The notes: generated by a model from the letters alone, not told the origin. Counted from the stretch's first letter, positions 1-7,340 are shown. The stretch is 19,868 nucleotides of DNA from Veillonella sp. (GCA_022737715.1 JAIITD010000019.1:1-19868); one strand, 5' to 3'. Numbers and translations: made by a program.

Positions 1-498
1 ACTGATAAAGAGCCACCTCCATACGCATTGACTCACCTCGAAGACGTTCGCGGTATGAACGGTGTAAAAGAAGCGACCGTACAACTCGGCGATGACGTAA
101 CATTGTCCGTTGCTGTTGTACACGGCGGCAAAAATACCCGTGATTTCCTCAATGCTTTGAAAGAAAACGGCAAACACTATGACTTTATCGAAGTTATGGC
201 TTGCCCTGGTGGCTGTATCGGTGGCGGTGGTCAACCACGCACCAAATTACCACAAGCCGTTAAAACAAAAGAAGCCCGTATCGGCGGACTTTACAAAGCT
301 GATGAAGAATACAAATACGTGGCATCCTATGAAAGCCCTGAAATCCAAGAACTATACAAAAACTTCTTGGGCGAACCACTAGGACATAAAGCTCACGAAC
401 TATTACATACACACTTCACAGACCGTAGTGCACAATTAGGGGACCGCAAAGACGTGGTGCCTGAAACATGCCCTACATCACCTAAATACAAAGGGTAA
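1..498 (+). CDS. [FeFe]-hydrogenase catalytic subunit, C-terminal part (5' end outside window)
   Basis: The reading frame is open from the first base, so this is the 3' end of a longer gene. The visible 165 codons hold the third H-cluster motif of iron-only hydrogenases, MACPGGCIGGGGQP, whose cysteines ligate the catalytic iron-sulfur cluster. It is followed by the small-subunit-like tail (YESPEIQELYKNFLGEPLGHKAHELLHTHF is split by no gap) that wraps the H-cluster domain. The family interconverts protons and H2 using reduced ferredoxin and/or NAD(P)H in the cytoplasm of anaerobes. The missing N-terminal part would hold the accessory FeS domains and the first two H-cluster motifs, so monomeric and NADH-linked bifurcating types cannot be told apart. 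An internal TTG at 28 is not a real start. A strong stem-loop follows at 507-600. Confidence 0.93.
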   Translation, partial: TDKEPPPYALTHLEDVRGMNGVKEATVQLGDDVTLSVAVVHGGKNTRDFLNALKENGKHYDFIEVMACPGGCIGGGGQPRTKLPQAVKTKEARIGGLYKADEEYKYVASYESPEIQELYKNFLGEPLGHKAHELLHTHFTDRSAQLGDRKDVVPETCPTSPKYKG

Positions 499-506
499 TA
501 AATAGA

Positions 507-605
507 GCCCCCATCTGTTCCAAAATCCTCCATCGGCCGGGTCTGACTCCGGCCTACGGCCTCCGCAGGGCCAAAAGTCGGTTTTGGAACAGATGGGGGC
601 TTTTT
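507..605 (+). terminator. Long stem-loop terminator after the hydrogenase gene
   Basis: A perfect 19-bp inverted repeat (507-525 with 582-600) is followed by TTTTT (601-605). The 56-nt apical region is itself GC-rich and structured: GGCCGG (535-540) can pair with CCGGCC (549-554). The stem plus T-run indicates a rho-independent terminator; the large branched apex is unusual and may be a small inserted repeat. Confidence 0.75.
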
Positions 606-909
606 CTATGTACATTTGCATAGAGGTGATGTATGGGCATTGTTTCTGGAGGAGAGAGAAAAGCCTCCACCGCCTTATTGGCTGGCGTAGCCAGCCTGGC
701 AAAGGCGTTTTTAAGGTTCTCCTGGGAGTTTTCTCTATGTACGTTTGTGGGTTAGGTGATGTAGGGGCATTGTGTTGCATTTATATGGTACGGAATTTAC
801 ACGTTTGTGATTGTATACTTGTCTTAAGGATGGTATTGTTATTTTGAATAGATCGAGTTGTATATACATGTTTTGCTTAGGGTAGAGGTTAGTAAGGGGA
901 TTAAGAGTT
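606..909. other. Structured non-coding region upstream of the nuclease-like gene
   Basis: I see no convincing gene here; open frames in this stretch run through stem-loops and lack ribosome binding sites. It contains a nested hairpin: AGAGAAAA (655-662) with TTTTCTCT (729-736), CGCCTT (671-676) with AAGGCG (702-707), and GGCTGGC (680-686) with GCCAGCC (690-696). The sequence after the first T-run (about 605-642) recurs in degenerate form after the second hairpin (about 733-773): both read CTATGTAC, then TTTG, then AGGTGATGTA, then GGGCATTGT. This looks like two diverged copies of a hairpin-bearing element, or an untested small RNA. Confidence 0.45.
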
Positions 910-2388
910 ATGATTGACGAACGGGTTGTGGAGAATAATATTTTTAATTTTGCGACGAATGAGTTGTCGCAGGATGCCTTTATTTGTTGGTGTTTGAATT
1001 GGATTAATATGCCTGTTCGTGACGATAATGAAAGCGGGCGCCACTTTGGGGCTCGATTTTTATCTCGTTTGTTGAATGAGGTTTATGATGTATCCAAGGT
1101 TAATAGGGTATATATTTTTAGGCAGTTACTTAATATTGATGTGCTTGTATTGGTGCCAGAATTACAGGTGGCTTTAATTATTGAAGATAAAACATCATCG
1201 CAGGAGCACGGTAATCAGATTAAGCGGTATAAATACTTGCTTTCAAAAACATTTGAATCAAATCAATACAATGGATTAGATATATATCAACATCTTTCAG
1301 ATGATAACAAGGGAAAACAGATAAAACGTGATGAGACTGCTTGCTGGGGCGCTGTGAATAGTATCCGATGGGCGTTACGAGATGAATCGAGAAACTTGGA
1401 TTTGTCAAAGTATACGATTCATACGGTGTATTTGAAGACGGATTGGTTCAATGATGATGACTGGTATACGGTTCGGGAACTGGAAAAGGATTTTAAGATT
1501 AATACCTATGTGGATGGGCCAGAGTTTTTGTCCTTGTTATTATCTTGTCGTGAGTGGAATAATCCAATTTTAATGAGCTTTGTGGATTATTTGAGCTCTA
1601 AAATTAGGGCTACTATAGAACATAGCTGTTTTTGGCAATACTATAAGGATATTGATGAGCATATTCGTTTTTATATTCAAGATACTGCGATTGCCCAACG
1701 AAGATTTTTGCAGACTGTATTTAATCAGTCAAATCACGAATCATCATTCATGACGGATTTGAAAGAACATGTTGGGAATATTGACGATTCATATGTATAT
1801 GGTCGCATAGACGATGCGTCTCAAACTCATACAATTCAGCATGGTAGCAGCTTTGGTACACCTTGGTCTTTGATGCATTTTTGGCCACGTTCTCTAGACC
1901 GAACTGTTGATGCCGATTATTGGGGCTTTCAAAATACAAGTGAGGATAATTTAAGCGTTAAACCATATATGTTTTGGCGTGTTGATAAAATTAAAGAAGG
2001 TCCAGTATTGAGTTTGCGTTACTATACGTGGTGGGAAAAGGGCGCCGGTGATAATGGTGAAAGCAACACCTGCTCATATAAAACTCGTGTGTATAACTAT
2101 ATTAAAGAGCGTATATTACCATTAGAGAAGATTTCTGCCAAATTGGAGGCCATTAATGAGCTATATTGTTGTACAGCTGATAAGGGAGATATATGCTCTG
2201 AAGGTAATTTATATAAGCAATATGAAAATACTCTCTTGCAATTTAAATTACATAAGATACTAATTAATTGGAATGATGAGGATAAACGGACAAAATTTAT
2301 ATCCTTAATGCGTGATTTAAATGCAGAATTAACTTTGGCGATGGATGATGTGAAATGGGACCTTGTGCGTAAAGGGGTGCTAAAGTAG
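910..2388 (+). CDS. PD-(D/E)XK nuclease superfamily protein (PDDEXK_4-like)
   Basis: A 492-aa soluble protein without signal peptide. The N-terminal third carries a core that fits the PD-(D/E)XK nuclease fold: D77 in LLNIDVLVLV, then E92-D93-K94 in ALIIEDKTSS, followed by HGNQIKRY with Q103. Together these would form the metal-binding triad. The opening segment (NIFNFATNELSQDAFICWCLNW) is typical of bacterial proteins in the PDDEXK_4 group, several of which occur in phage-defence or restriction settings. The remaining ~350 residues are not recognised. The ATG at 910 has AAGGGG about 10 nt upstream. The 67-aa gene at 2399 starts 10 nt after the stop, so the two are probably co-transcribed. A nuclease fold is well supported; a defence role is inference. 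Confidence 0.72.
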   Translation: MIDERVVENNIFNFATNELSQDAFICWCLNWINMPVRDDNESGRHFGARFLSRLLNEVYDVSKVNRVYIFRQLLNIDVLVLVPELQVALIIEDKTSSQEHGNQIKRYKYLLSKTFESNQYNGLDIYQHLSDDNKGKQIKRDETACWGAVNSIRWALRDESRNLDLSKYTIHTVYLKTDWFNDDDWYTVRELEKDFKINTYVDGPEFLSLLLSCREWNNPILMSFVDYLSSKIRATIEHSCFWQYYKDIDEHIRFYIQDTAIAQRRFLQTVFNQSNHESSFMTDLKEHVGNIDDSYVYGRIDDASQTHTIQHGSSFGTPWSLMHFWPRSLDRTVDADYWGFQNTSEDNLSVKPYMFWRVDKIKEGPVLSLRYYTWWEKGAGDNGESNTCSYKTRVYNYIKERILPLEKISAKLEAINELYCCTADKGDICSEGNLYKQYENTLLQFKLHKILINWNDEDKRTKFISLMRDLNAELTLAMDDVKWDLVRKGVLK

Positions 2389-2398
2389 AGGTGACCTT

Positions 2399-2602
2399 AT
2401 GACTGAGGAAGAGTTATATAATCGTTATCATGAAATACAATCGACATATGTGGAGGTCAGATTTATTGACGGAGAGTCATTAATAGGTAAGTTAGATTCT
2501 TTTGTTTCTGGTGTTAATAATGAGCCAGATGAGGCCTCTATATATGTTGGTAGTTACGAATTGTATGCTAGTGAAATCAGTGAAATAGTAGAGATTTCAT
2601 GA
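2399..2602 (+). CDS. Small acidic protein of unknown function, partner gene of the nuclease-like protein
   Basis: A 67-aa soluble acidic protein. AGAGGTGA lies at a good distance before the ATG, and the gene begins 10 nt after the nuclease-like stop codon. The sequence alternates short hydrophobic strands with acidic turns (YVEVRFIDGESLIGKLDSF, then ASIYVGSYELYASEISEIVEI), which suggests a small beta-barrel of the SH3/Sm-like kind. That is a fold guess from pattern only. I do not recognise a family. Tight coupling suggests it acts with the upstream protein, for example as a modulator or specificity subunit, but nothing in the sequence proves it. A bidirectional stem-loop follows at 2661-2697. 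Confidence 0.7.
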   Translation: MTEEELYNRYHEIQSTYVEVRFIDGESLIGKLDSFVSGVNNEPDEASIYVGSYELYASEISEIVEIS

Positions 2603-2660
2603 TGTATGAATAATAGTTTTCAAGGATTATAATTTTAGGGATAGTAATAGTATAGATTAT

Positions 2661-2697
2661 AAAAGACTCGTATCACAGCAAATGATACGAGTCTTTT
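2661..2697. terminator. Bidirectional terminator between convergent genes
   Basis: A 15-bp perfect stem (2661-2675 with 2683-2697) with a 7-nt loop starts with AAAA and ends with TTTT, so it can terminate both the plus-strand pair 910-2602 and the minus-strand gene 2711-3955. Confidence 0.9.
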
Positions 2698-2710
2698 ATG
2701 TTTCTGTATT

Positions 2711-3955
2711 TTATTCGTAATAGGAATCAGCTAACTGACCGTCTTGGTCCTGTATAATCCAATTATTGTTGTATTTTACCATGGTTACATTGCCGGTGAA
2801 TGTTTGGTGTTTGATGCGGCCGTTAACGAGGTCTTTGCTTTCAAGGCGGTAGTTATATACAACGGCGTCTGGTGAGACGGATATAGCTTTTGCTGAAAGT
2901 AATGTGGTGGATAGAGTTGATTTATATCCATTGCGCCAGTAGTCATAGGTACCAAGGCTAGCGCGTTGTTCATCGGATAGGTATGTGTAGGCATTAGCAA
3001 AGTCTTTATTGGTTAGGTAGCGATAGTAGTTTTGTAATGCTTTTGTACTTTCTTCAACTGCATTATTTTGTGCTACTGGTTGTGTATTTGTTGCTGCTGT
3101 CTGTGTGGTAGGTGTAGCTTTCACAGGCGCATTCTTACTGTTGGTATTCGTATTGGTAGAATAGTGGGTAGGCGTTGTATTGTTTATAGGATTAAAACTA
3201 GTAGCGATGGTAGCAGCGCTCAAACCAATGCTTATGCTTATGAGTACGACATAGGCAATGATATACAATGCAGTAGATGTAGAGGTTGGTGACGGCCGGA
3301 GACCATATTGTCGTTGGATATCTGGGGTAATTTGGATATAGGAGGTTCTTTCACCATAGTTATTAGTATGTGCATCACCTTTGGTTAGCATTAAGATCAA
3401 GAACCAAATGGGTCCTACGATAGGAATAAAGTTGATAAGGAAGAACCAACCAGATTTATTGGTGTCGTGTAGCCGGCGGACGGCAATAGATAAGCCCGGA
3501 AGGATTAATGCTAAGTCGATAATACCTAGAAGGATATATAAGATAACAGTAGTTATAATATCGTTAGTTACTAATTTAATAATACCCATTATGATAGGGA
3601 TGATTGTTAGACAAAGAGAACTCATTAAGTAATATCTAAAGAATTCGCTACGGCTGGCACGGCCTTGAAATTCAGCATATTTCTTAGTGAGGACAAACGT
3701 AAGTGTGTCTAGCTCATTGAGTTCAAAAGGATCCCAGTCATACAAAGGACTGGGCTTTTGTGTTGGAGGAGTTCTTACTGCTTCTGGTGTAGTTGATGTG
3801 TTAGTAACTGGTGTTCCGCAATTGCTACAAAATGAGGTATTGGCTTCTAATGGGTTACCACAATTGTTACATGTTAATTGTACTTGGGGTTGGCCACAAA
3901 TACTGCAAAATTTGGCTCCCTCTGGTAAGGGGTTACCGCAATGTTGACAAATCAT
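2711..3955 (-). CDS. Double zinc-ribbon / DUF805 membrane protein with an extracytoplasmic NTF2-like tail
   Basis: A 414-aa protein built from four parts. (1) Two zinc ribbons with four CxxC knuckles: C3/C6, C17/C20, C29/C32 and C43/C46. (2) A DUF805 domain at about 87-205 with several membrane helices and the family signatures GRASRSEFF and IAVRRLHDTNKSGWFFL. (3) One further membrane helix near 228-252 followed by a Thr/Asn/Ala-rich linker. (4) A C-terminal domain at about 305-414 (ALQNYYRYLTNKDFANAYTYLS, then NNNWIIQDQDG) that resembles NTF2-like stress or lipoprotein tails. The zinc ribbons should be cytoplasmic and the tail outside the membrane, suggesting an envelope sensor or scaffold. 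The function is unknown. GGAGAG precedes the ATG. Confidence 0.85.
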   Translation of the reverse strand: MICQHCGNPLPEGAKFCSICGQPQVQLTCNNCGNPLEANTSFCSNCGTPVTNTSTTPEAVRTPPTQKPSPLYDWDPFELNELDTLTFVLTKKYAEFQGRASRSEFFRYYLMSSLCLTIIPIIMGIIKLVTNDIITTVILYILLGIIDLALILPGLSIAVRRLHDTNKSGWFFLINFIPIVGPIWFLILMLTKGDAHTNNYGERTSYIQITPDIQRQYGLRPSPTSTSTALYIIAYVVLISISIGLSAATIATSFNPINNTTPTHYSTNTNTNSKNAPVKATPTTQTAATNTQPVAQNNAVEESTKALQNYYRYLTNKDFANAYTYLSDEQRASLGTYDYWRNGYKSTLSTTLLSAKAISVSPDAVVYNYRLESKDLVNGRIKHQTFTGNVTMVKYNNNWIIQDQDGQLADSYYE

Positions 3956-4010
3956 GATGCTCTCCTTATTTGGTATATGATAGGAATATATTTTAATTTT
4001 AACCCTACAA

Positions 4011-4016
4011 ATTATA
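4011..4016 (-). promoter_or_regulatory. Possible -10 box for the zinc-ribbon/DUF805 gene
   Basis: On the minus strand TATAAT lies 55 nt upstream of the ATG at 3955, in the short gap after the stop of the 628-codon frame. No good -35 box is visible at 17 bp, so this is a weak call. Confidence 0.35.
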
Positions 4017-4030
4017 CTGCTTCAAGTGAT

Positions 4031-5890
4031 TTAATTCCTGAATTTTTTCTTCAATGTTTCTGAATTTTTCATCTTATTGAAATAGACTGCTTCTCTTGCT
4101 TTTATGCAGTGACAAAGAATATGGATAGGTTTCGCACTTGTTTTTGAATACGCATAATATAAGCGGTATCCATCAGCTGTTTCCATATGATAAACAGGGA
4201 ATCCCAATGAATTGATTTTACTGTTGTGAGTGGCATCGATTTGTGTTGGATCAGATATTTTATATAGGCGTATAAGCATCCTGTCTATATCATCACGCAC
4301 TACTTTAGTAGAACGTGTATAATCTGCTAAGAATTGCTTCTCTAATTCAAAATCTTCAAATTTTCTTTGTAAAATTTTACCTTCATCCTGACGTTTTTTA
4401 TCACTGTCATATGCTTGTTCATCTTCAATTATTGCTTCTTTAAGTGCTTGAATCTCTTGGGCATAGTAATTTTCTTTTTCTGTCATTTCGTGCTGTAGGG
4501 ATTTATTTTTTTCTTCGAATTCATAGCTACATTCTTGGTAATAATTAGATTCCTCTTGTAATGTTTTATTTTGTGACTTTAATTCTTTATTACGAGCTTT
4601 TAGTGCATCTGACTCTTTAATTTGTGCTTGATATTGTTTTTCTATCTGTTTTCGATTTTCTTGTACCGTGCTTAGCTGTTGCGATATCACTCTAATTTGC
4701 TCTTTTAAATCATCGATACTTTGTTGGTCTGTTTGACCTGGATTTGCTTGTTGTTTTTGTAATACCTTTTCTAGCTTTTTCTTAGCCGCTTCTATTTTTT
4801 GTGCTTTTTCTTGTGAAAGCGTTAAATCTTTGGAAAGGATTTTTACTTTATCATTTAATTGGATGATTCGGTATTGGTTATTTTTATATTCTTGATATTC
4901 GATGGAATCACTTGTAATCCATAAAGGTGCTCCGTTTTCATCGACGGAGAAACTTTTACCATAAATCGTCATAGCAATGAATACAACCACAGACATCATG
5001 GCAGATGTTAATTTTCCGGAGGTTTTGATAAGGGAATAAATAGAATAGCCACCCAATGCGCACCAGCCAATCGGTCCTGCGATGATAGAAACACCTTTGG
5101 CTACACCGGTATAGACTGCAAAGGGGAGGGTGATGCCTAGGAAGCTCGTAAATATGGCATGGATAATTGTATTGATAGCGATGTAAGCCCCAAAGGAACT
5201 ACCGACGGTGATAAGGGAACCAATACCTACGCCAGATTTTAGAAAGCTGTTACGCAATACTTCACCACTTAAATGATCAGTTTGCAAGGATTGTTTGATT
5301 AACTCTTTGCGGTCAGATGATAAGCTATCCAATTCTATATCGAGCTGACGAATCATTTCATCACGCTCTGCATCACTTTGTTTTTCTAGGCTAGAAATGA
5401 TGGATTGCAGTGTCTTTTGGTAAATAATATCTGCCTTTTGCTCAACATCTAATTCTTCATTAATGGAAGGATCTGTTTTAGCTGCACTTGTAATAATTTT
5501 GTTAGATAATAGGGCTAGACTACTATCTGGCACATCTAACTCCTCGCGAACCTCTTCAATGAATAATGTATAGAGTTGCTCTTGAGAATAGCTTTGTAAT
5601 GCGCGAATCTCTTCTTTAATTTTATTGTTGATATCTTGATGATTTTCTTTACTTTCACGGTCGATGTCATCATTTGTTTTCTTAGATTTACCAAAGAAAC
5701 TCATAACCGAGTTGAAAGCTTTCTTCCCTGTGGTTACAGTGTTATTGAACTTATCTGAGAAAATATTCTTCATCGTTTGCTGACGGAGCAACGCGATTAA
5801 ATAGGACAACTCCTCTTTAGAGGCATTTTGTAATCCGTCAAACAGTGTAGGCGATTGATATGTTTTATAAGTAAATTTATTAGTAGCCAT
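4031..5890 (-). CDS. YaaW-like membrane protein with long coiled coil and possible RelE-like C-terminal domain
   Basis: A 619-aa protein from the ATG at 5890, preceded by GGGAAGGG; a start nine codons upstream (5917) has no comparable site. Order of parts: an N-terminal helical domain (about 1-215) with TLFIEEVREELDVPDSSL and a helical-hairpin pattern like the UPF0174/YaaW group; a glycine-rich hydrophobic stretch at about 222-312 with three or four potential membrane helices; a charged coiled coil at about 335-505 rich in K, E and Q; and a compact tail at about 530-605 (GFPVYHMETADGYRLYYAY, ending in CIKAREAVYFNKM) whose strand pattern recalls RelE/ParE toxins. The YaaW link and the RelE-like tail are judged by eye. 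It may tether a regulatory or toxic tail to the membrane; the role is unknown. Confidence 0.75.
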   Translation of the reverse strand: MATNKFTYKTYQSPTLFDGLQNASKEELSYLIALLRQQTMKNIFSDKFNNTVTTGKKAFNSVMSFFGKSKKTNDDIDRESKENHQDINNKIKEEIRALQSYSQEQLYTLFIEEVREELDVPDSSLALLSNKIITSAAKTDPSINEELDVEQKADIIYQKTLQSIISSLEKQSDAERDEMIRQLDIELDSLSSDRKELIKQSLQTDHLSGEVLRNSFLKSGVGIGSLITVGSSFGAYIAINTIIHAIFTSFLGITLPFAVYTGVAKGVSIIAGPIGWCALGGYSIYSLIKTSGKLTSAMMSVVVFIAMTIYGKSFSVDENGAPLWITSDSIEYQEYKNNQYRIIQLNDKVKILSKDLTLSQEKAQKIEAAKKKLEKVLQKQQANPGQTDQQSIDDLKEQIRVISQQLSTVQENRKQIEKQYQAQIKESDALKARNKELKSQNKTLQEESNYYQECSYEFEEKNKSLQHEMTEKENYYAQEIQALKEAIIEDEQAYDSDKKRQDEGKILQRKFEDFELEKQFLADYTRSTKVVRDDIDRMLIRLYKISDPTQIDATHNSKINSLGFPVYHMETADGYRLYYAYSKTSAKPIHILCHCIKAREAVYFNKMKNSETLKKKFRN

Positions 5891-6073
5891 AACGTAACCC
5901 TTCCCTTGCACATGCATTCATAAAACCTTCATATTTTATATAGTATCATACGACACCTTTTCAGAAAATCGTTTCTATGAAAGCTTTAATATCATTTTCT
6001 ATTTGTGGTATATGGCAAAAAGAAGATATAGTTGATATAAAAATATGTTGTATGTAGGTATACTATAAACACA

Positions 6074-6108
6074 AAAACTCTACCCTAGATCTCCTAAGGT
6101 AGAGTTTT
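6074..6108. terminator. Stem-loop upstream of toxin copy A
   Basis: An 11-bp stem AAAACTCTACC (6074-6084) with GGTAGAGTTTT (6098-6108). It has A and T flanks in both directions and so could end minus-strand or plus-strand transcription. The equivalent stem-loop before copy B (7149-7181) has nearly the same arms. The stretch 5891-6073 shows nothing else I can support. Confidence 0.6.
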
Positions 6109-6138
6109 CATCGATAAATCTCTATAATACGATGCTTG

Positions 6139-6167
6139 TTGTATCGTACATTTGTTTGATATATAAT
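6139..6167 (+). promoter_or_regulatory. Toxin promoter, copy A
   Basis: TTGTAT (6139-6144), a 17-bp spacer and TATAAT (6162-6167). The same layout, TTGTAT-17-TATAAT, is kept in copy C (9052-9080) although the spacer sequence differs, which supports function. Transcription should start near 6174, about 55 nt before the toxin ATG. Confidence 0.75.
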
Positions 6168-6195
6168 TAACATAAGATAGTTAGGCGAGGTTGGG

Positions 6196-6222
6196 CCTCT
6201 CTTCGTTATTGAAGGGAGGGGT
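6196..6222 (+). promoter_or_regulatory. Hairpin sequestering the toxin ribosome binding site, copy A
   Basis: CCTCTCTTC (6196-6204) pairs over 9 bp (one G-U) with GAAGGGAGG (6211-6219), which contains the Shine-Dalgarno sequence. An outer helix TAGGC/GCCTA (6182-6186 with 6225-6229) reaches the A of the start codon. The mRNA should be poorly translated unless opened, as is known for many type I toxin mRNAs. Confidence 0.7.
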
Positions 6223-6228
6223 AAGCCT

Positions 6229-6330
6229 ATGAGTGATTATGAAATCATTATGCTCCTATTACAGGTGATGGCCGTGGTTATCGCCTTTGGGGCGTTAATA
6301 GCGCTTATTTGTCTAGGAAAAGACAAATAG
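6229..6330 (+). CDS. Holin-like type I toxin, 33 aa, copy A
   Basis: A 33-codon gene starting MSDYEIIMLLLQVM and ending ALICLGKDK: a short polar N-terminus, one hydrophobic helix of about 22 residues and a basic tail. This fits the 'putative holin-like toxin' family (Hol_Tox; relatives of TxpA/BsrG), small membrane peptides that depolarise the inner membrane when overproduced. The Shine-Dalgarno GGAGGGG at 6215-6221 gives a normal spacing to the ATG. It has its own promoter at 6139-6167, and an antisense RNA promoter faces it at 6435-6463. The copy at 9142 differs at only one residue (A15 to T). Toxicity is inferred from family and gene layout, not shown here. Confidence 0.8.
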   Translation: MSDYEIIMLLLQVMAVVIAFGALIALICLGKDK

Positions 6331-6428
6331 CCCTTCGTTATCTTTGATAATTCGATAACAGAAAGGCCATTTCCTAATATTTTATAGATTTCGAGATGAG
6401 CCTGACGTATCCACTCGTCTGACTATCT
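6318..6428 (-). ncRNA. Antisense RNA antitoxin, copy A
   Basis: On the minus strand a consensus promoter reads TTGACG (6458-6463), 17-bp spacer, TATAAT (6435-6440), so transcription should start near 6428 and run back into the toxin 3' end. A terminator-like stem follows: CCTTTC-U-GUUAUC pairs with GAUAACGAAGGG (6331-6366), then U-rich sequence to about 6318. The outer stem pairs better on this strand (G-U) than on the plus strand (C/A mismatch), which favours an antisense terminator. The RNA would be about 110 nt and complementary to the toxin mRNA 3' UTR and last codons, like RatA opposite txpA. Confidence 0.72.
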
Positions 6429-6495
6429 TCTTATATTATAATAAGGTTATGATATATCGTCAAATTCAGATGAATGAGTGAGGTATAGTGTTTAT

Positions 6496-6504
6496 TGCTA
6501 TAAT
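6496..6504 (+). promoter_or_regulatory. Extended -10 promoter for the 6534 gene
   Basis: TGCTATAAT (6496-6504) is an extended -10 element located 30 nt before the start codon of the exported protein; there is no good -35 box, as expected for this class. Confidence 0.55.
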
Positions 6505-6533
6505 CTTAATTTAAGGGTTAAGAGGTGAGTCTA

Positions 6534-7121
6534 TTGAAACATATGCTTGTAAAATTCTTATTAAGTTCTATTCTTATCATTGGTTGTATGGGACAAACTG
6601 CGTTTGCCAAAACTGATGATGCAGGTGTTTTAGCCAGTTTAGAATCTGATTCGAATATGTACTCTTATTTGAACCATTACCATTATTCTTTATGGCTAGC
6701 AGATCATCGTTATTCTAGTCACGATATGTACATCTCTGCGGACCAATCCGTTATTATTTCATTATGGGATTATAGTACACCACCGAGTATGATATATATT
6801 ACAAAACCAGGATATGCAACCAATAAAGGGGCCGTGGTAGGTATGACGCGCAGCGAAGTAGAATCTCTTTATGGACCGCTTCTTGAGGATACTGAATGGG
6901 GCCGTCCAGCTGAACCTTATGGAGACATCTACCATGGATATGATACATATACAGGGTACTATGTGGCCGAATACGTAGGTTATCACAATGAAGGCTTATC
7001 TTTTGTATTCAATAAGTATACAAATCGAGTCGTATTGATTCGGTACCAACGTGATCGACATGGCAATAGTAATGTATTGAGTGATGTAAAAGAATATAAC
7101 TTATTACCTTATTTACTATAG
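6534..7121 (+). CDS. Exported protein with a BamE/SmpA-like domain, unknown function
   Basis: I chose the TTG at 6534 because AGAGGTGA (6521-6528) lies 5 nt before it. A GTG at 6525 is inside that site, and the ATG at 6543 is too far away. From this start the protein has 195 aa with an N-terminal export signal (KFLLSSILIIGCMGQTAFAK). Cleavage by signal peptidase I after AFA is the simplest reading, but IIGC could serve as a lipobox. The C-terminal half contains GAVVGMTRSEVESLYGPL and later GLSFVFNKYTNRVVLIRY. This is the helix-then-strands pattern of small envelope domains of the BamE/SmpA type and resembles the second half of the 16877 protein. It is probably periplasmic or outer-membrane attached; its role is unknown. 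Confidence 0.7.
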   Translation: MKHMLVKFLLSSILIIGCMGQTAFAKTDDAGVLASLESDSNMYSYLNHYHYSLWLADHRYSSHDMYISADQSVIISLWDYSTPPSMIYITKPGYATNKGAVVGMTRSEVESLYGPLLEDTEWGRPAEPYGDIYHGYDTYTGYYVAEYVGYHNEGLSFVFNKYTNRVVLIRYQRDRHGNSNVLSDVKEYNLLPYLL

Positions 7122-7148
7122 TGAATAATATAATGTAGACATGAAAAG

Positions 7149-7181
7149 AAACCTCTACCTAGAATTTTTAGGTAGAGGTTT
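7149..7181. terminator. Stem-loop after the 6534 gene
   Basis: A perfect 13-bp stem (7149-7161 with 7169-7181) with a 7-nt loop lies 27 nt after the stop codon. The T-run is short, so termination may be partial. The core arm sequence is close to that of the stem-loop at 6074-6108. Confidence 0.7.
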
Positions 7182-7215
7182 ATCTATAAATCGGTATAAT
7201 ACGATGCTTATTGTA

Positions 7216-7245
7216 GCACTTATTTGCCTTACAAAAAGTAAATAG
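7216..7245 (+). pseudogene. Toxin remnant, copy B (last 9 codons only)
   Basis: The sequence encodes ALICLTKSK-stop, matching the last nine codons of the intact toxins (ALICLGKDK). Upstream, the conserved TTGTA of the toxin -35 box joins directly to this 3' fragment at about 7211-7216. About 155 bp present in copy A (from about 6144 to 6299) are missing: the -10 box, leader, SD hairpin and first 24 codons. The downstream antisense gene is intact. Confidence 0.8.
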
Positions 7246-7340
7246 CCCTTCGTTATCCTTTATAATTCGATAACAGAAAGGCCATTTCACAAGATTATTC
7301 CTTCGAGATGAGCCTGACGTTACGACTCGTCTGGCTATCT
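7233..7340 (-). ncRNA. Orphan antisense RNA, copy B
   Basis: The minus-strand promoter is unchanged: TTGACG (7370-7375), 17-bp spacer, TATAAT (7347-7352). The terminator-like stem (7246-7281) is also retained, yet no toxin gene is left here. The predicted RNA of about 108 nt starts near 7340. Its sequence closely resembles the antisense RNAs of copies A and C, so it could pair in trans with their toxin mRNAs. It may equally be a decaying leftover. Confidence 0.6.

Noticed and set aside
478..780. 100-codon minus-strand frame over the hydrogenase end
   Set aside because: It spans the terminator and the hydrogenase stop region; no start signal and no family-like sequence.
584..847. 87-codon plus-strand frame after the hydrogenase gene
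   Set aside because: It begins inside the right arm of the terminator stem, runs through the second hairpin, has odd composition and lacks a ribosome binding site.
6576..6600. Lipoprotein signal in the 6534 protein (IIGC)
   Set aside because: Possible, but an AFA signal-peptidase I site follows and the neighbouring secreted proteins use such sites; left undecided rather than called a lipoprotein.
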